Source of the DNA: Stratiolaelaps scimitus
Taxonomy: Eukaryota > Arthropoda > Arachnida > Mesostigmata > Laelapidae
Reading direction: 5' to 3'
Assembly (NCBI GenBank): GCA_019614645.1
Contig: JABWDB010000005.1
Coordinates: 16,915,001 to 16,979,000 of the forward strand
Length of the DNA stretch: 64,000 nt
Shown: piece after piece, positions 13,384 through 26,800 of the stretch
Layout of the letters: the number at the start of each line of letters is the position of its first letter
How positions within the stretch are numbered: position 1 is the first letter of the stretch
The notes under the pieces: model-generated
Told to the model about the DNA's origin: nothing
Seen by the model: the letters and a program-made list of their open reading frames with translations, nothing else
Database searches by the model: none
Made by a program: the position numbers and the translations under genes

Positions 13384-14580
13384 TCTAAGCGACATGCCAG
13401 ACGCCCACGGGGATAAGACGTCTGCCATGACCAGAGGGGTCTATTCTTGGGCCTCATCTGTGGAACATGGCATACAATGTCGTAGTGCGACCCGTCAAGC
13501 CGAATGAGGCCCAGACGATTGCTTACGCGGACGACTTGGCTCTCCTAGTCACCGCGCGCAACGGAATAACGTTACAGGATCGGGCACAAGAAGCATCGAC
13601 GAAGATCAGTAAGTAGATGGACACGCACGGCCTGAAGCTCGCCCCGGAAAAAAGCGAGGCGGTCACGCTGGTTGGCAACAAAAGGCACAGAGGAAATCAG
13701 GCCGACATCGGACGAAGTGGCCAGTAAATTTGCGGAAACCGCGAGATACCTCGGTGTCATCGTGGACAGATCTCCTCAACGGGAGTTCCCACGTGGAAAA
13801 GGTGACAGCAAAGTTGCACACAGCTTGGCAAAAATACGACCCAGAGCGTGGAGAGCAACGGAAGGGAAGCGGAGCCTGCTAGCCACGGTGGCTGAATCTA
13901 CCGTTATGTACTCTGCTGCCACCTGGGGTCCTATAACGCTAAACCTTAAACGCAACAGGAAAAAGCTCCTGAAAGCGAAAAGGGTAATTAGAGAACACAA
14001 AACAGTAGAGAGAAATACGGCAATAGCCCTTGCACGAATGATACCATGGACGAAGCTGATAGACGGAAGAGAGAGACTACAGGTAAACCTGGCATTCGAC
14101 AAAAAGATGGCGCGGTACCAAACGCTTAGGGAGCGGCAAGAGAAATGGGCCGGACTACCAAGGGACCCCCAGGAGCTTGGACTCGACACATCATTCTCGA
14201 CCTCAACAAATGGATAAACAGGGCACACGGAGATACTACGTATCACTTGAGCTAGGCACTCACTGGACACGAAGGCCTCCAGAAATACTTCCACGAGATT
14301 GACAAAGCACCCGAAATGTGTTTTCTGTGAGTCGGGTGAGGAGGATGACGTAATCCACACCGTCCTCCGCTGCCCAGCCTTGAACGAAACACGAAGAAAG
14401 GCTAACTGGAGGGAGCCACCAGCAGAGCAAGGAACGGTGGTGGTCGCTCGAGCACGTTTCGTGGAATAACAATGATGAAAAGCGGCTTAGTGAATTAAAG
14501 AAGAAGGGGAAACTATAAACAAAAGTAGCGGATACTACGAGAGCCATTGATCGACTCTCTGCCTATGCCAAGTGTCACAC
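13384..14580 (+). mobile_element. Broken non-LTR retrotransposon (R1-like LINE), 3' half of the reverse transcriptase ORF
   Basis: In the plus frame near 13430-13560 the reading EGSILGPHLWNMAYN leads to AYADDLALLV, the catalytic YADD box of reverse transcriptases (codons 13524-13535). After an in-frame stop and a frame change the thumb and C-terminal region continues at 13672-14217. A cysteine/histidine cluster near 14315-14385 (CVFCESGEEDDVIHTV, then RCP) matches the C-terminal CCHC knuckle of R1-clade LINEs. Frameshifts and stops show the copy is dead. The 5' part of the ORF is missing. Clade assignment rests on the tail motif and is moderate. Confidence 0.8.
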
Positions 14581-15862
14581 ACAGTTCCAGTGGATGTAAA
14601 AATAAATCCTAATTAAAAACAGTAATTGCGTATTGCTAGGCAAATAATAGCATTACGTCCTGTGGAAAAATTGGAGAGAGAAAACAATTACTTTTTTGGA
14701 GTCCATGATCTTCGTATCGATCAATAGGATATCAGCTAGGAGCCGAGCTTAAAAGTAAGCCATTATTCGAATTTCGGCAAGATAATTCATTATACCGAAA
14801 GAAAAGTGTGAAGATTATTCAGTTTTAAAGCAAAAGAATAACTTCTTATTAATATTAACCAACTTGAAATTGAGTACACTGAACGGAAGAGCAGGGCCCC
14901 CTCTCACCCAGTACATTTGAAAGATGTTGGTTTTACACAATCACCACGTTGTCCGTAATATCAATAGACATCGTCCAGGGCATGTCTATACATATTGATA
15001 TTTGGTAAAATAGCCTGTCTTAACATGTTTACGTGTATATATATTTTGTTAAAGTTTCATATTCAGGTTCACTGTAGAAATACGCCGAATCCTTAGGAGC
15101 GCACATAGTCGTTTTATTGACTGTATCCAGTAGCTAGTTCAGCCGAATAATTTTAATAATGTAATATGAATAAATACACAATTGCCCTAATTGAGATTGC
15201 ACGCTCCTGTTCTCATAAACTATGATCAAAACCTTATCTCCACGGAAGGGCTAATCTAACAGTTGCTAGACAGTTATTATGAAATATCCAATAATATCAT
15301 CTCCAAACAGCTCAATTCGCCAACCATGTCATCTGTAGCCTTAATCATCATAATTTCGTTAACTAAGCCAGCCCCACTCATATGATTCAATGCAGTCTAC
15401 GATCTATTTATCGCTCGCCGCTTTGGTGGGATGACCAAACAGGGCACATGTTATCACCCTATGACGATGACAGCAAACATCAGCCATTTCTGAACTGCTA
15501 ACACCTCTCCATGTACACGTGCGGAACTCGCTACATCGTCCCGTTTCCCTGCCAACTAGTGTCGTCGAAGCCAGCATAGTTAACCTGTATTGTCTTGAGC
15601 ATCGACAAACACGTTGATAGACGACCACTTTTTACTCCTTGGCATTTCTAGCGGAGCCATTCACACGTGAGACTTGTGAAAAAGCACGCAACTTCGAGCG
15701 CCATGCGCTTGAAAGGGAACCCGTCAAGGTGGGGGATGATCTCTGCTTAATCTTCTACTACGTAGTACACCATCACATTCAGCTGTAAACCTATCATTTC
15801 TAAGCTACCACCAACACTCGTTTCGTTCTCCTTGTTGTTGCTTGTGGTGATGCCCTTTACTG
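14581..15862. other. AT-rich intergenic DNA
   Basis: Only short random frames are present. This includes the 3' flank of the minus-strand KARS1 gene; TTTATT, an AATAAA signal on the minus strand, occurs near 15113. Nothing else can be supported. Confidence 0.5.
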
Positions 15863-17927
15863 CTATTTCTCTTGCTGAGGGACTTCCTGTTCCGCCTTCG
15901 TCGAAGTCTTGTTGTCATCCGGCCGCATCGCGGGGAACAGCAACACCTCCTTGATGTTGTTTGAATTTGTCAGGAACATTACGAGCCGATCGATGCCGAG
16001 CCCGAACCCACCGGTGGGAGGTAAGCCGTATTCGAGGGCTGTACAGAAGTTCTCGTCAATGAACATCGCCTCGTCATCTCCAGCGGCTTTGTCGTTTGCC
16101 TGCTGCGCGAAGCGTTCGCGCTGTACTAACGGATCGTTGAGCTCGGTGTACGCGTTGACAATCTCTTTTTTTGCAACGAACAGCTCAAATCGCTCCGTCA
16201 ACCCTTTGACCGACCGATGCCACTTGGACAACGGGCTCATGATTTCTGGATGGTCGAGAATGAACGTTGGACTAATGCACTGCTCCTCGAGGTACTCGCC
16301 GACGAGTTTATCCAGCAGTCGTGCTGTCGTACGAGGCGCGGAGCACTCGACGTTCTGCTTTATGCAGATATCTGATAATATCTTATTCGTCTCCGCATCG
16401 TGGAACTGGTCGGGAGCCGGGAGTTTCACATTCAACGCCTTCTCTAATTCAGGCAGCATATGCAATCGTCGGAACGGCGGGGTGAAGTCGATTTCGTACT
16501 CGGTGCCGTCCACTTGCGTGTACTTGACCTTGTATCCACCAGTGATCTCGAGGACCATTTGAGAAATCATCTTCTCAGTGAGCACCATGAGATCGTTGTA
16601 GTCGGCGTAGGCCATATAGAATTCACACGTGGTGAACTCGGGATTATGCGTCAAGTCTATACCTTCGTTGCGGAACTGGCGGCCAATCTCGTACACGCGA
16701 TCAATGCCACCGACGACGAGCATCTTGTGGTACAGCTCAGGCGCGATCCGCATATATAGATCCATGCCCAGCTCATTGTGATGCGTCACGAAAGGCTTAG
16801 CGGTTGCCCCTCCGGCGATCATGTTCATCATCGGTGTCTCCACCTCGAGGAAGCCCAGCGAGTCGAGAAATTTGCGAACGAAGTTGACGACCTTGGCGCG
16901 CACAATGAATTTCTGCCTCGTCGAATCGCTCAGAATGAGATCGAGGTAACGTTGCCGATACCGAGTCTCCTGATTCTTCAGGCCGAAGTGGAGATGCGGC
17001 AGCATGTGAAGACACGGCGACAGCAGCTCCATCTTAACGGGAACGATGGACAGCTCACCTTTTTTAGTCTTCCCCGGATGGCCGTGCACACCAATGATAT
17101 CACCGCGACGAAGTTTGCCGTTAATCTTGTAGAAGGCCTCCTCATCCTCGTAGTAATTCATGTTTGCCATCACCTGAATCTTAGCTCCTTCGCCACGTAG
17201 ATCGTAGAAAATCAGTTTCTGGCTAGATTCTCGTTTCGCGTGACAGCGACCGGCCAACGAGAATTTAACATCTTCAAGCACCTGTTAGTGGGTTTATCAA
17301 ACCAGCATGAGATGACTGATGTTAGATAACGACGTATATGGCTATATAATCTTCGAGGCTGTAATTCGCCTTTTATATCATATCCATAACAGGCATAACA
17401 GATACGATTAATAGCGAGACCTAATTGTAACGCCTAAAGGGATTAATCAGTCTAATTTTCGGGGAAACTTAAGAAAAATATATTCATTTTTGTAACAAGG
17501 TACTCTTCATCATCGCCAACTCTTGGCCACCAATCTCTACCACGAATCGTGTACTTGTGAAGTGACTCGATTGCTCAGTGTGAGCTTAAAACGAAAAGTG
17601 TCTGTTTGGTCTACGGGAAATCCCGCACCTTGCCAGGCTCGAGATGGTCGTACTTATCGATGAAATTCTGCAGCGAGATGTCAACATGAAATTTGTGCGG
17701 ATACGGATGCTCGCCCTGGGCTTTCAGCTGGGCCACGGCCGCTGTTCTCAACTTGAAGAACTCATTTGCGTCCATTTCATCCTCAACCGCCTTGGGCTGG
17801 GCCGCTGCTTTTGGCCTGTTTTCGGCCGCATTTGCTGGCCGGGAAGCCTCCTTTTCGGCCTTTTCCTTGGCCTTCTGCTCAGCCTTCTGACGGCGTTTGA
17901 GCTCGTTCTTCGAAAGTTTATCATTAT
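15863..17927 (-). CDS. KARS1: Lysyl-tRNA synthetase (class IIb), last two exons
   Basis: The enzyme charges tRNA-Lys with lysine using ATP. Exons on the minus strand are 17927-17629 and 17281-15863, with a 346-347 bp intron; the last exon starts with a GTG valine codon right after CAG. The first exon holds the eukaryote-type basic N-terminal extension (LSKNELKRR, Lys/Glu-rich) and the start of the OB fold ([12 protein letters not shown]). The second has the rest of the anticodon-binding OB fold ([11 protein letters not shown]) and the class II catalytic core: motif 1 at FLEVETPMM, motif 2 at [14 protein letters not shown], motif 3 at [12 protein letters not shown]. It is close to full length for the family. 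The initiator exon is missing: the first exon seen opens at phase 1, so one short coding exon lies at higher coordinates. Metazoan KARS genes often make cytosolic and mitochondrial forms from alternative first exons; I could not locate either. Confidence 0.97.
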
Positions 17928-20897
17928 CTGAAAAAGTAAGCGCACTACATGTGAACTACTTTGCCACACTCCGCATTCATTATGGCGAATTGCTTATTGG
18001 GTTTCGCCATTAATTAGTTCTGCTATTTAAATCGAGTACGCAAATATACCGACGTCAGTTCACAACGAATAGTCCTAACTAGATCATAATGTTACCATTT
18101 ATTGTCAAATATCATAATTACATCCCCGTAGTGTACAACTATTATATTTATGAATATAACTAGACATTAGTAGATATATTGTGATATATCTAAAGCTTAC
18201 TTGTTATTTACAGTCTTGAATATTGTTCATCAATTATTCATACGCGCGTACAGATAGAGTCTAAAACCATTTGTTCGTCAATGCGCAACATCCGAGTGAA
18301 TAGACATTTTTTTAAAATTTAATTACTCCCGCATTGACGGAATTGCGGACATTACAACGCTTAAGTTCTCGTATTAAAAAATAGAAGTAAAATAACGATC
18401 ACCAAAGTATTTCACAAGGTTCTTCGATGTGACCTATTGTACTGTCAAAAATTATCAGACATCGGACGTCATAGGCTGAGTTGAGTTGTCCGTTCCTGAC
18501 ACCAATGTCTCCAAACTATGTTCATACGTGAGAACGGAATATATGCCAAAATTTTCTACAGAAATTTTGCCATGTATCTTGGCTATCGTATAATAGTTAT
18601 ACTCGAATAACGATATCTCATTTGTTCATCTTTCTTAGGTCATAATCACCCGCCATTTAAGCTAGCTTATTTCTGAAAGTGAGTCTTTTTGCTTTTAGAT
18701 TTATGAAAGAAAGATTATAGTTATTTTTATAAAGAAAACTTAACGATCCATAACTCCCTAGCTACCTCGATATTATGTATAATAGGCAGAAATTCTTAGA
18801 TCATTCTCGGAGATTGTCGACATATGGGAAAACATTTGACATTCAAACAGTGCCATTCTCGTCTACTTGAACATTCCTGTACATGATTTGGAATACTATC
18901 TAATACATATATATGTATATATATGGTTATAGTTTTGATTTTTGCGTGGTAATGACGCCAAAGAAACCACCTACAAACAACGCTACGACGATATTAGAAT
19001 AGCATTGAGAAGCCGTCACCTTTCGATGTTCTGCTCCATCGAAGTCATATCTGCATGATGCAATTTCGATTCATAGATAGCAATGAGCATTACCCGTACT
19101 GTTGCTAGGTCTCCAAACCGATCGGTAATAAAATCTTATAATATTTGTATTTGTTGTTCTTTTTTTTGTTTTATGACATACTGCTGAATCAACGAAACGG
19201 TTCGGGATGGAATAGACGCTGAGAAGCATGTATTTCTGATACATACACTGAATGAGCCAACCGGCTACACCGATGTGTTGCACCGGATGCCATGATCAAA
19301 GTGGCAACAATACCCTTCATGGCTATAGGACGCACGTTTGGATACGGGAATTAACGCCAATTTTGATAACATCTCGAACCGATTGGTACGTACCTTCGTT
19401 CATTTTGCGGCCGTGCTGGGTACTCCACGTGCGCCGGCCAAGAGTCCACGTCGTCCGCTGACGAAAGCAGAAAGGTACTGGAGCACCGCTCTGGCACTCG
19501 ACGAAAGTTGTTCCTAGTCTACCACTACGTAGAATCACCTGGCGCAACGTCTTGAAGCCTTAGGTAGACCACCAAAAGAAGCACGGCCTGGCAGGAATCC
19601 AGCCAGGACCCTGATGTTGGCCACTATAGAGTAAGCACGGTGTCGCACTGTGAACAGGGACAAACGCGAACGGCTCACGCTCGTGTTTCCATGGAACGTG
19701 AATAGTGGCTGGTTGGCGGATACGACACAAGGGGTAGATTTCAACGAAACGATGTTTGCGCGGGAAAGTAAGCCAGCGAGCACCTTCACATATACATGCG
19801 AACGCTCCCAGACAGGCACTTCTTGTACCGAAGTTCGCGAACAGAAGTGGTGGTGTCAATGCGAGGGGAAATAATCCCTAGAAATAATTCCTAATTATTG
19901 TATGTTTGAATAAACATCCGTGTAGGTTCATGAGAGGGTTGCCGCGATTACGGGCTAGCGCAATCGAGGAATGAGTCTGTGATCTGTTTTCCTCACATAA
20001 ACAGCGAATGTCGTATACTGCATGTCGAAAATCACTGTCATAGTCACTAGTACCATGGAGCAATTGAGCGATAGAGCAGGTATAATAGGCAGGCTTGCTG
20101 GACTTACAGGAAACATGCGATACGTGCAGTGTTTTTTTTGTGTAATTAAGATATTGAATACCTGTACGATGTGTTACTATCGATGTCACGGCCTGAGGGA
20201 CTATGCTAAGTAAAAGAAAACCCAGCGCAGATACCAAATATGGATTTTATTTATGTTATTCACATCGTTCTTAACAACAGAGTTGTTAAGGGAAAACAAC
20301 ACGATAGTTGGTCATGAAGTAAAATATAAGGGGGTATCGGGATTGTGGACTTTACAGTTATATACTTTCGTACAGACTTCGTTCATTTGATTTGCAAATT
20401 AAACCTTTATTTATTGTCTGGACTACTCGAATGGGCCAGAGTCGAATTCGTTTGTATTTGTAACGAAGTGCAGCAGGTGATGCCACAGACTCGACGCAGA
20501 ATTGCTGACTACGGCGGTCGCCGATCGTGCCAGCTAATCGACTTTAGCGTCCTGGTGTGCCGACGTCCTACGGTGACGTGTGGTGTTTCAGCATCATGAA
20601 CAGGAATGGATTTCTCTTTTCGATCACCGTCTCTGAATAATCCAGTGGATAGAAGTAAGTTAAATACGATTACAAATGCATTTTGTTCCTCTATAAACGA
20701 TAACCATCTATGCAATATTTCAGAAAGGCACATTTAACGAGGATCGTATTGAACTCGAAGCCAATACAAACGAACTAAGGCCTTGGAATCCGATACTATC
20801 GATGGCTCCGAATCCCCGGCAACTAATACCGACCTTATCCCTACGCTCTTCTATGTTATTCGTTCTAATGTGCTGCAAACTTGTATTCAATACGTAC
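17928..20897. other. Intergenic and KARS1 5' region
   Basis: The initiator exon of KARS1 should be here, but I found no candidate with the right phase and a convincing donor. 18.0-19.2 kb is AT-rich. 19.3-19.9 kb is GC-richer with overlapping frames on both strands that match nothing I know. At the right end, 20568-20632 on the minus strand could be a short terminal exon of RPAP1: it has an acceptor in the right phase and an in-frame TAG, but no recognisable homology. Confidence 0.4.
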
Positions 20898-23800
20898 GTG
20901 AGTTGAGGGCGCTTCGGTAGGCGAGCAGTAGATTCTCATCGGTTTCTTTCGGTTCGAGAAAACGCTTGGCCGGCAAGCCAAAGATATCCCCTTCAGGTAG
21001 TGAGACGCACCGTAGCAGAGGCGCATGTTCTGTAAACAAAAGTTGCCGCAGGTCTGCATGATAACATCGCTGCTGTGGGAGAAGCAGGTAGGCAGAGAAC
21101 ACTGAATCGCCGTACGAACACGCTTCGAACTGCTCCACCAACGACGCGTAACTGAAATGACAACATATGCACAGATGCAAGAGATGTCCGGTGAGATCGC
21201 GGTGAGTTGTCACAATAAGAACACGCCACAAGGCGAGTATATATACAATGAAATGCCTTTTGATAGAAAACTTGAGAAGGCCGAAGTCATAGTTAATTTT
21301 GAGCTTATGGCCGACTTTCAACGGCTTTCGGCGTATGTCGGAGCGATAGCTGTCATTCTACAAGTCTAAAAGGGTTCACTTGTGGGCTTTGCGGATACAT
21401 ACGTGGTAAACAGTGAGAAGTTCTACACAACAATTGTTCCTTGTAGTTTCGAGGTAATTTCAGACAAAGCCTAATTTTCTTCTACTAGTTTCTTCTATTT
21501 TCGCAAAATATGTGTCTACTTAAGTGAGCAGATGCTAATCGAGAGCGCTTTGACAATGAGGCCCATCGGCAACGAACTCAATTCCAAGACCTCAGTAAGT
21601 TCCGTATTCGCGCGTTACATTATGAAAATCATTATCGCAGAGCTGTATCATTGTTTATTCACTCGTATGGAGTAAGTAGATCTCGTTGCTGATTCGCTGC
21701 AGCGGTTCGGATCCACTTACAAATCAGTAAATGCTGGTAGACCTTTCCAGCGAAAGTTGACAGAGTCGAATTCGCATCGCGTACTGTGGGGCACGATTAG
21801 TCGCGTGAAGAGCGTTGCCAACATGCTGTTCAATTCGCGGTCAAGGAAACTCTCGCAGTCTGAAAGACACGAGACAAACGATCTTGTGACGTTGGATACG
21901 ATACACAACGCTGCTTGCAACCACCTGTTATTTTCACAGAATTTTCTGACGCTTCTGAATATTCCCTAACGGTTCTGTCAGTTGAACACGAACTCGAGCT
22001 GCTTCACCCGACACCGTCAACCTTACCGGGACACTCAATAAAGATCATTCTAAACATGATGTGCGACGACCCTACTGATTGAGACGGTACAATACGGTAT
22101 AGACGGTACAATACGGTATAGACGGTACCCTACTGATTGGCGGGCACATCGTCAAACATCAACCGTATCAACCCTATATCTACATTCACACGTCCTCCCT
22201 GCAAAAGATTACCAAAGAAAAACTGTCCGAAGGTAACAAACCCACAACGAAGACCGACGCCAGCCGAACAAAGTTGACCTGAGGCGGCAGACGATTCGTC
22301 ATAACGTTCGAATGGGCCGCAAGGAGCAGTGCTGCTTGTAAACTTCGCCGTAACCACGGTGTGTGCAACGCGTCCGGGGAGGCGTGACCGGTATCTTCTG
22401 ACGACTTCTGCAAGGGCAAAGGTATAGCGTGTAATAGTCGAGAAATCGAGTAAAGTAGCCAATGAGCGCAACGAACGACGCGTTCGGGCAGCGCAAAGTG
22501 GACACTCGGTCGATATTTCATGCGGAAGCTTTCTAACAACGTTTCTCTATAATTACCATCGTATCAGTGTAATTCCCGCGTTCAATAGTGCACAGGCATT
22601 CGCAGGCAGGTATGGAATTGCGATGAGGCAATATTTCGCAAAATGTTTATTTGTTTCTTGACGCGTGATTCAATTTATGAGGGCCGATTAAGAACGGCAG
22701 CACCCTTCGTATGCATCCACTCGTGAACCACTCGGGACCTACCGAGTCAGGCTTGCGTGTCTTGGCTTGCATTGCCTCGGAGTAGAGTAGGCGAAGGGGA
22801 AGATACATCCAGTCCGAGGGCAGTAGACCTGTTGTAAATAAGTACTCGCACTGAGAACTCTTGGACGGGTGCGGTTCCCTGAGAGAATTAAAAGTCGACA
22901 ATGTAAGCAAACGAAATTTCATACAATTCACCTTTCACTCCGTGAGGACACGTTAAGGTGCCGATACATAAAGTCAACTATAGCTTGGTGAAATATACTA
23001 ATGTGTAAATTAATTGAAAGTGTAAGTAAATTAATTGAAAAGAAAGTGAAAATGTATCTGGTAGGCGTTCGCATACGAATTTATACATTCTATTTATAAG
23101 ACATGAATTTAAAGCCTCGAGTCCTCATCAACAGAGGACTTCGAGCTTTGCTAACGGCGTGAGTGAATTTCGACACATCTTTGTTCGAGCCTGAAATCTA
23201 TTTCTATACAGAATTAGGACAAAGCCAGCCATTCCAGTCTCTACTTTGAACTACTCACATGAATCGTGAGTCGATAGTGCTGCGTACGAAATAAATCGTA
23301 TCCTCAGCGGTTTGTAAAATCTCGTCCATTTCGTCCAGAGCACGGTGCATAAGCTCGGTATCGCCGTGTCCCTGTTTCCCTGAAGCGCTGATAGGCGTCC
23401 GCTGATCCATACTCAAATTGGCCACCCCCAAAGTGGGAATTTCGCTGGAAGGGTGGCCACGATAGAATTAAATGTATCTAATCTACGTTTATTTGATAAA
23501 TAATTAATTAGAGAACGCTTAGAATTGCGATTTGTAAATGCTTCCCGTAACGTGTTGATTAATATTTATGCATGTAATTAAAAAAACGCTCTATTTTAAC
23601 AGAAAGCTACAGTGAAATAGACAACCTTTAGCGTACCTGTAGAAAGTCTGATTGAAGATGATTTGTTTTAAAAGATGGTTAATGGAGGCACTTCGATCAG
23701 GACTCAATAGTGGAATAATAGTAAGGGCCGTGTTCCGAAAGACTTCGAAGTCCAGCCTCCCTTTGCTCGCCTCATCTCTTAGCTGAAACAGTGGAGATAG

Positions 23801-26800
23801 AAACACTCATAAGGGTAAAACATTGCTATTCAGAGATCCTTAACTACCTGCGAGGGAGAGAAATTAAGCACACTGCGTAACACTAGCGCAATGAAATAGA
23901 GTTGTTATAAATTACGCACATCGGCACTCGTTTCCAAAGCAACTTGAAGCCGCACAATGCGATACAGAAGAGACACCTCCGTCCGAGCGAACCAGGGACA
24001 GGCGGACGTATCCTCAAAGGGTGGAGAATTCACGTAAGCCAAATACGTCGCCAGCGGACCTGCCGAGAGGAGATGCCAGCCGAGCTCTCCAACTCCTTCA
24101 AGCGCACGGCTTTGCACAGCACTCCAGACTAAATACACAACCGAGTCCACTAGGAAGACCGGACTCCGCTCATGCACTGTTGGAGTGACCGTTTCTGAGG
24201 GGAAGAAGCATAAACAAAACGCAGTCGAAACAATTATGTTTTTTTTTCTGAGAATATATATATATATATATATATATGAAGTTAGGTAGAAAAACATACC
24301 GGTGCCGAACCGAATGGCGCCCAGACTGGGCAGTGCAGCAACATCCCTCTTCGAGCCGTGACTCGCTCTATGCTCTCGCCCTAACACAGTGGATGATATC
24401 ATAAGTTCACACAGGGTGGCCCACCGAGGACTTTCGGCCAAACGACGAAGGGCAGTCAGGACCGAACTGAGATCGACTTCGGACGGACGGTGGAAGTGAG
24501 CATCGGCCAAAAACCTAAACATGATGGAGAACTTCACTTGAAATTGTCCTTACTATGTGGAATAGCACAGTGACATATCGTCACATAGGTGTTACGTGAA
24601 AACTATCTACGCTTCACTGCAGAATTAACCTGAGATGAAATTTCGTTGAAGTCTAAGAGCTGGAATACCTTGTTTGGTAGATTCTGATGACTTGCATTAT
24701 TTTGCTGAGTAAATTGAACGCGCATGAGCACTATTGTTTTCGAGTCAAGTCAGAGTGACACTACGACCGCCAGTTGAAAGAAAGCAGATACGAGAGTCGA
24801 ATCAACCAAGGCGCTTTGCAATGTTTCAGAAAGCTCGATGCATACCTTACGGCTACAGCCAGAGAAGACATGGCTGTTATTCGTGTAGAGCTCTCTTCGA
24901 CAAGTTCGTTTAGCCAGCGCACGACAACGGCCACAGTCGCCTGGATATGTGACGCGATCGCTCGCCATTCCCCATCGTCCCGTGACACAATCTGTTTTAG
25001 TCGTGCATGGCTGCACGCCATTAGGCACGCCGCGTAATCCAAGTCGAACAGCTGGGGATCGCCCGTCCTTGGTCGAAGTGAGACCTAATCAGAGAAGCCA
25101 ACGTTAGTGCGAATTGCGCCTGAGGGCAGATAGACGAATGGGGACAGGGTAATTTATTAACAACATCTGTGCATTGGCGAGTAGACGTACGTGTTGAGCA
25201 AAATTGAGTTGGCGGAGAATCACAGGCGAAATGTCGTCGAAGAAGTCTCCGCAGAGACCGTGCCGAAGGAGGACTCGGAGAAGTCGGAGGCTTTCCAATT
25301 GCAGCTGGAGCACTTCACGACGAGGGAGCTTCGGTTCGCTGTAAATCGCCGTATCATAAGAGGAAACAATATGGTAACGCAAATTTAGCATACAACTATA
25401 TATAACAGGTAATCTAAGGTTAGAAAGGCTAGCTATTGGCATTCGTCAAAGAAGGGGGTATATCTAAGTATCACTGTCTTACAAATGGTTATGTGTGCAT
25501 AGGTAAGCGTTACAGTAATACCCTTACTTGACGTCGATGTTCAAATATATTCCAATAGTCCGGTCAAGACTGTGGCCCACGAGCAGGCTAGCTGCCGTCT
25601 GGTTCGAAGATGCACACAAAACCCGTATCAGCTTTAGCGCCTGTGCTAAGGGTACCCCGCCACTTGACGCTAGCTTGCCTGTAAATGCAACAGAATTCAG
25701 AATGTTATAGCAGAGTTGAAAAGATGACCTTTCTCGAATACCGACCAATCAATTACATCCACGAATAATGAGGCACGAACCGTGTAGAAGTCGCGGCTTG
25801 TTCCATCCGAACAAGGGTAGATACTCAGTCACAATGAACTTGCACAGCCGAGGGCAATTAGCAACGCGTTCAGCGGCCTCGGGCGAATGTCGTGCAATTC
25901 GTATCAACGATCCCAAGGCAGCACCAACGGCCCCCGTGTCAGGCTGACATACCTCCAACAAATACCTGCAAGGTAACAGCGATGTAATACACTAGCCTAT
26001 CTGTCAGAATGGATATCCACATCATGACCATCGCTAATATTAGCTCAATTGTTTCTGCTCCGGATGAAAGCAAGATGGTTCAATGCGACCTTACACGATG
26101 TGGTCTATGGTATACATTCCGTACGATACTCACTAGATGCGTATATAAGGCACTTTCAGCATTATTCACTAAGTAATTCTAGAATCATTTGGTCGAAAAA
26201 TGACTCGGCGTACGGGTCCCAGAAGCAGCTAACTAATACCTGATTCTGGCAAGGATGCCCATACGCAATAGTCCTCGTACGATATCACAAGATACGAGCT
26301 GTTCATCGCTCAACGCCCGCAATTCCTCGTCCGACGATTCTTTCGGGCCGAAAATTTCTAACGCTGGTCGCATGTAGGGCTCTTCGTCTACCCAGCTATG
26401 AACAAGGTCAAGGCAAGCCTGTGGAACACATTAACCAGCACACAAAGTCACTATCTTCCCAGGTGTTTAGGGGACGTTTTGACAGATGTCCGCACGGTGA
26501 CTTGGACGGCTAAGTTTCTGTCTGAAAAAAGCCGGAGGTCGCAGGTTCGAGCTACCTGAGCAAACATATGCCTTCGAATAAAAGAGGTACTATTGTAAAC
26601 AAAAGATGTCCCGTGGACGTAGGCATATACACGCACACACACACACACACATTATATACATACCTCGTCGTGCGGCGAAACAAGCAGCAAAAAAGTAGTC
26701 TTGAGCGCTTCGGATACCTGTGAGGCAGACTGGTCATCGAGCGACACCCGGAGCAGGCTTACGAGCCCGCAAGCTAACAAACTTTCGAGTAAGTCCGGTC

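Noticed and set aside
15909..17200. Long plus-strand frames across the KARS1 locus
   Set aside because: They are antisense shadows of the conserved lysyl-tRNA synthetase exon.
19005..19060. Candidate KARS1 first exon (minus-strand ATG near 19050 with an AG|GTGACG donor)
   Set aside because: Its phase creates an immediate stop when joined to the exon at 17927.
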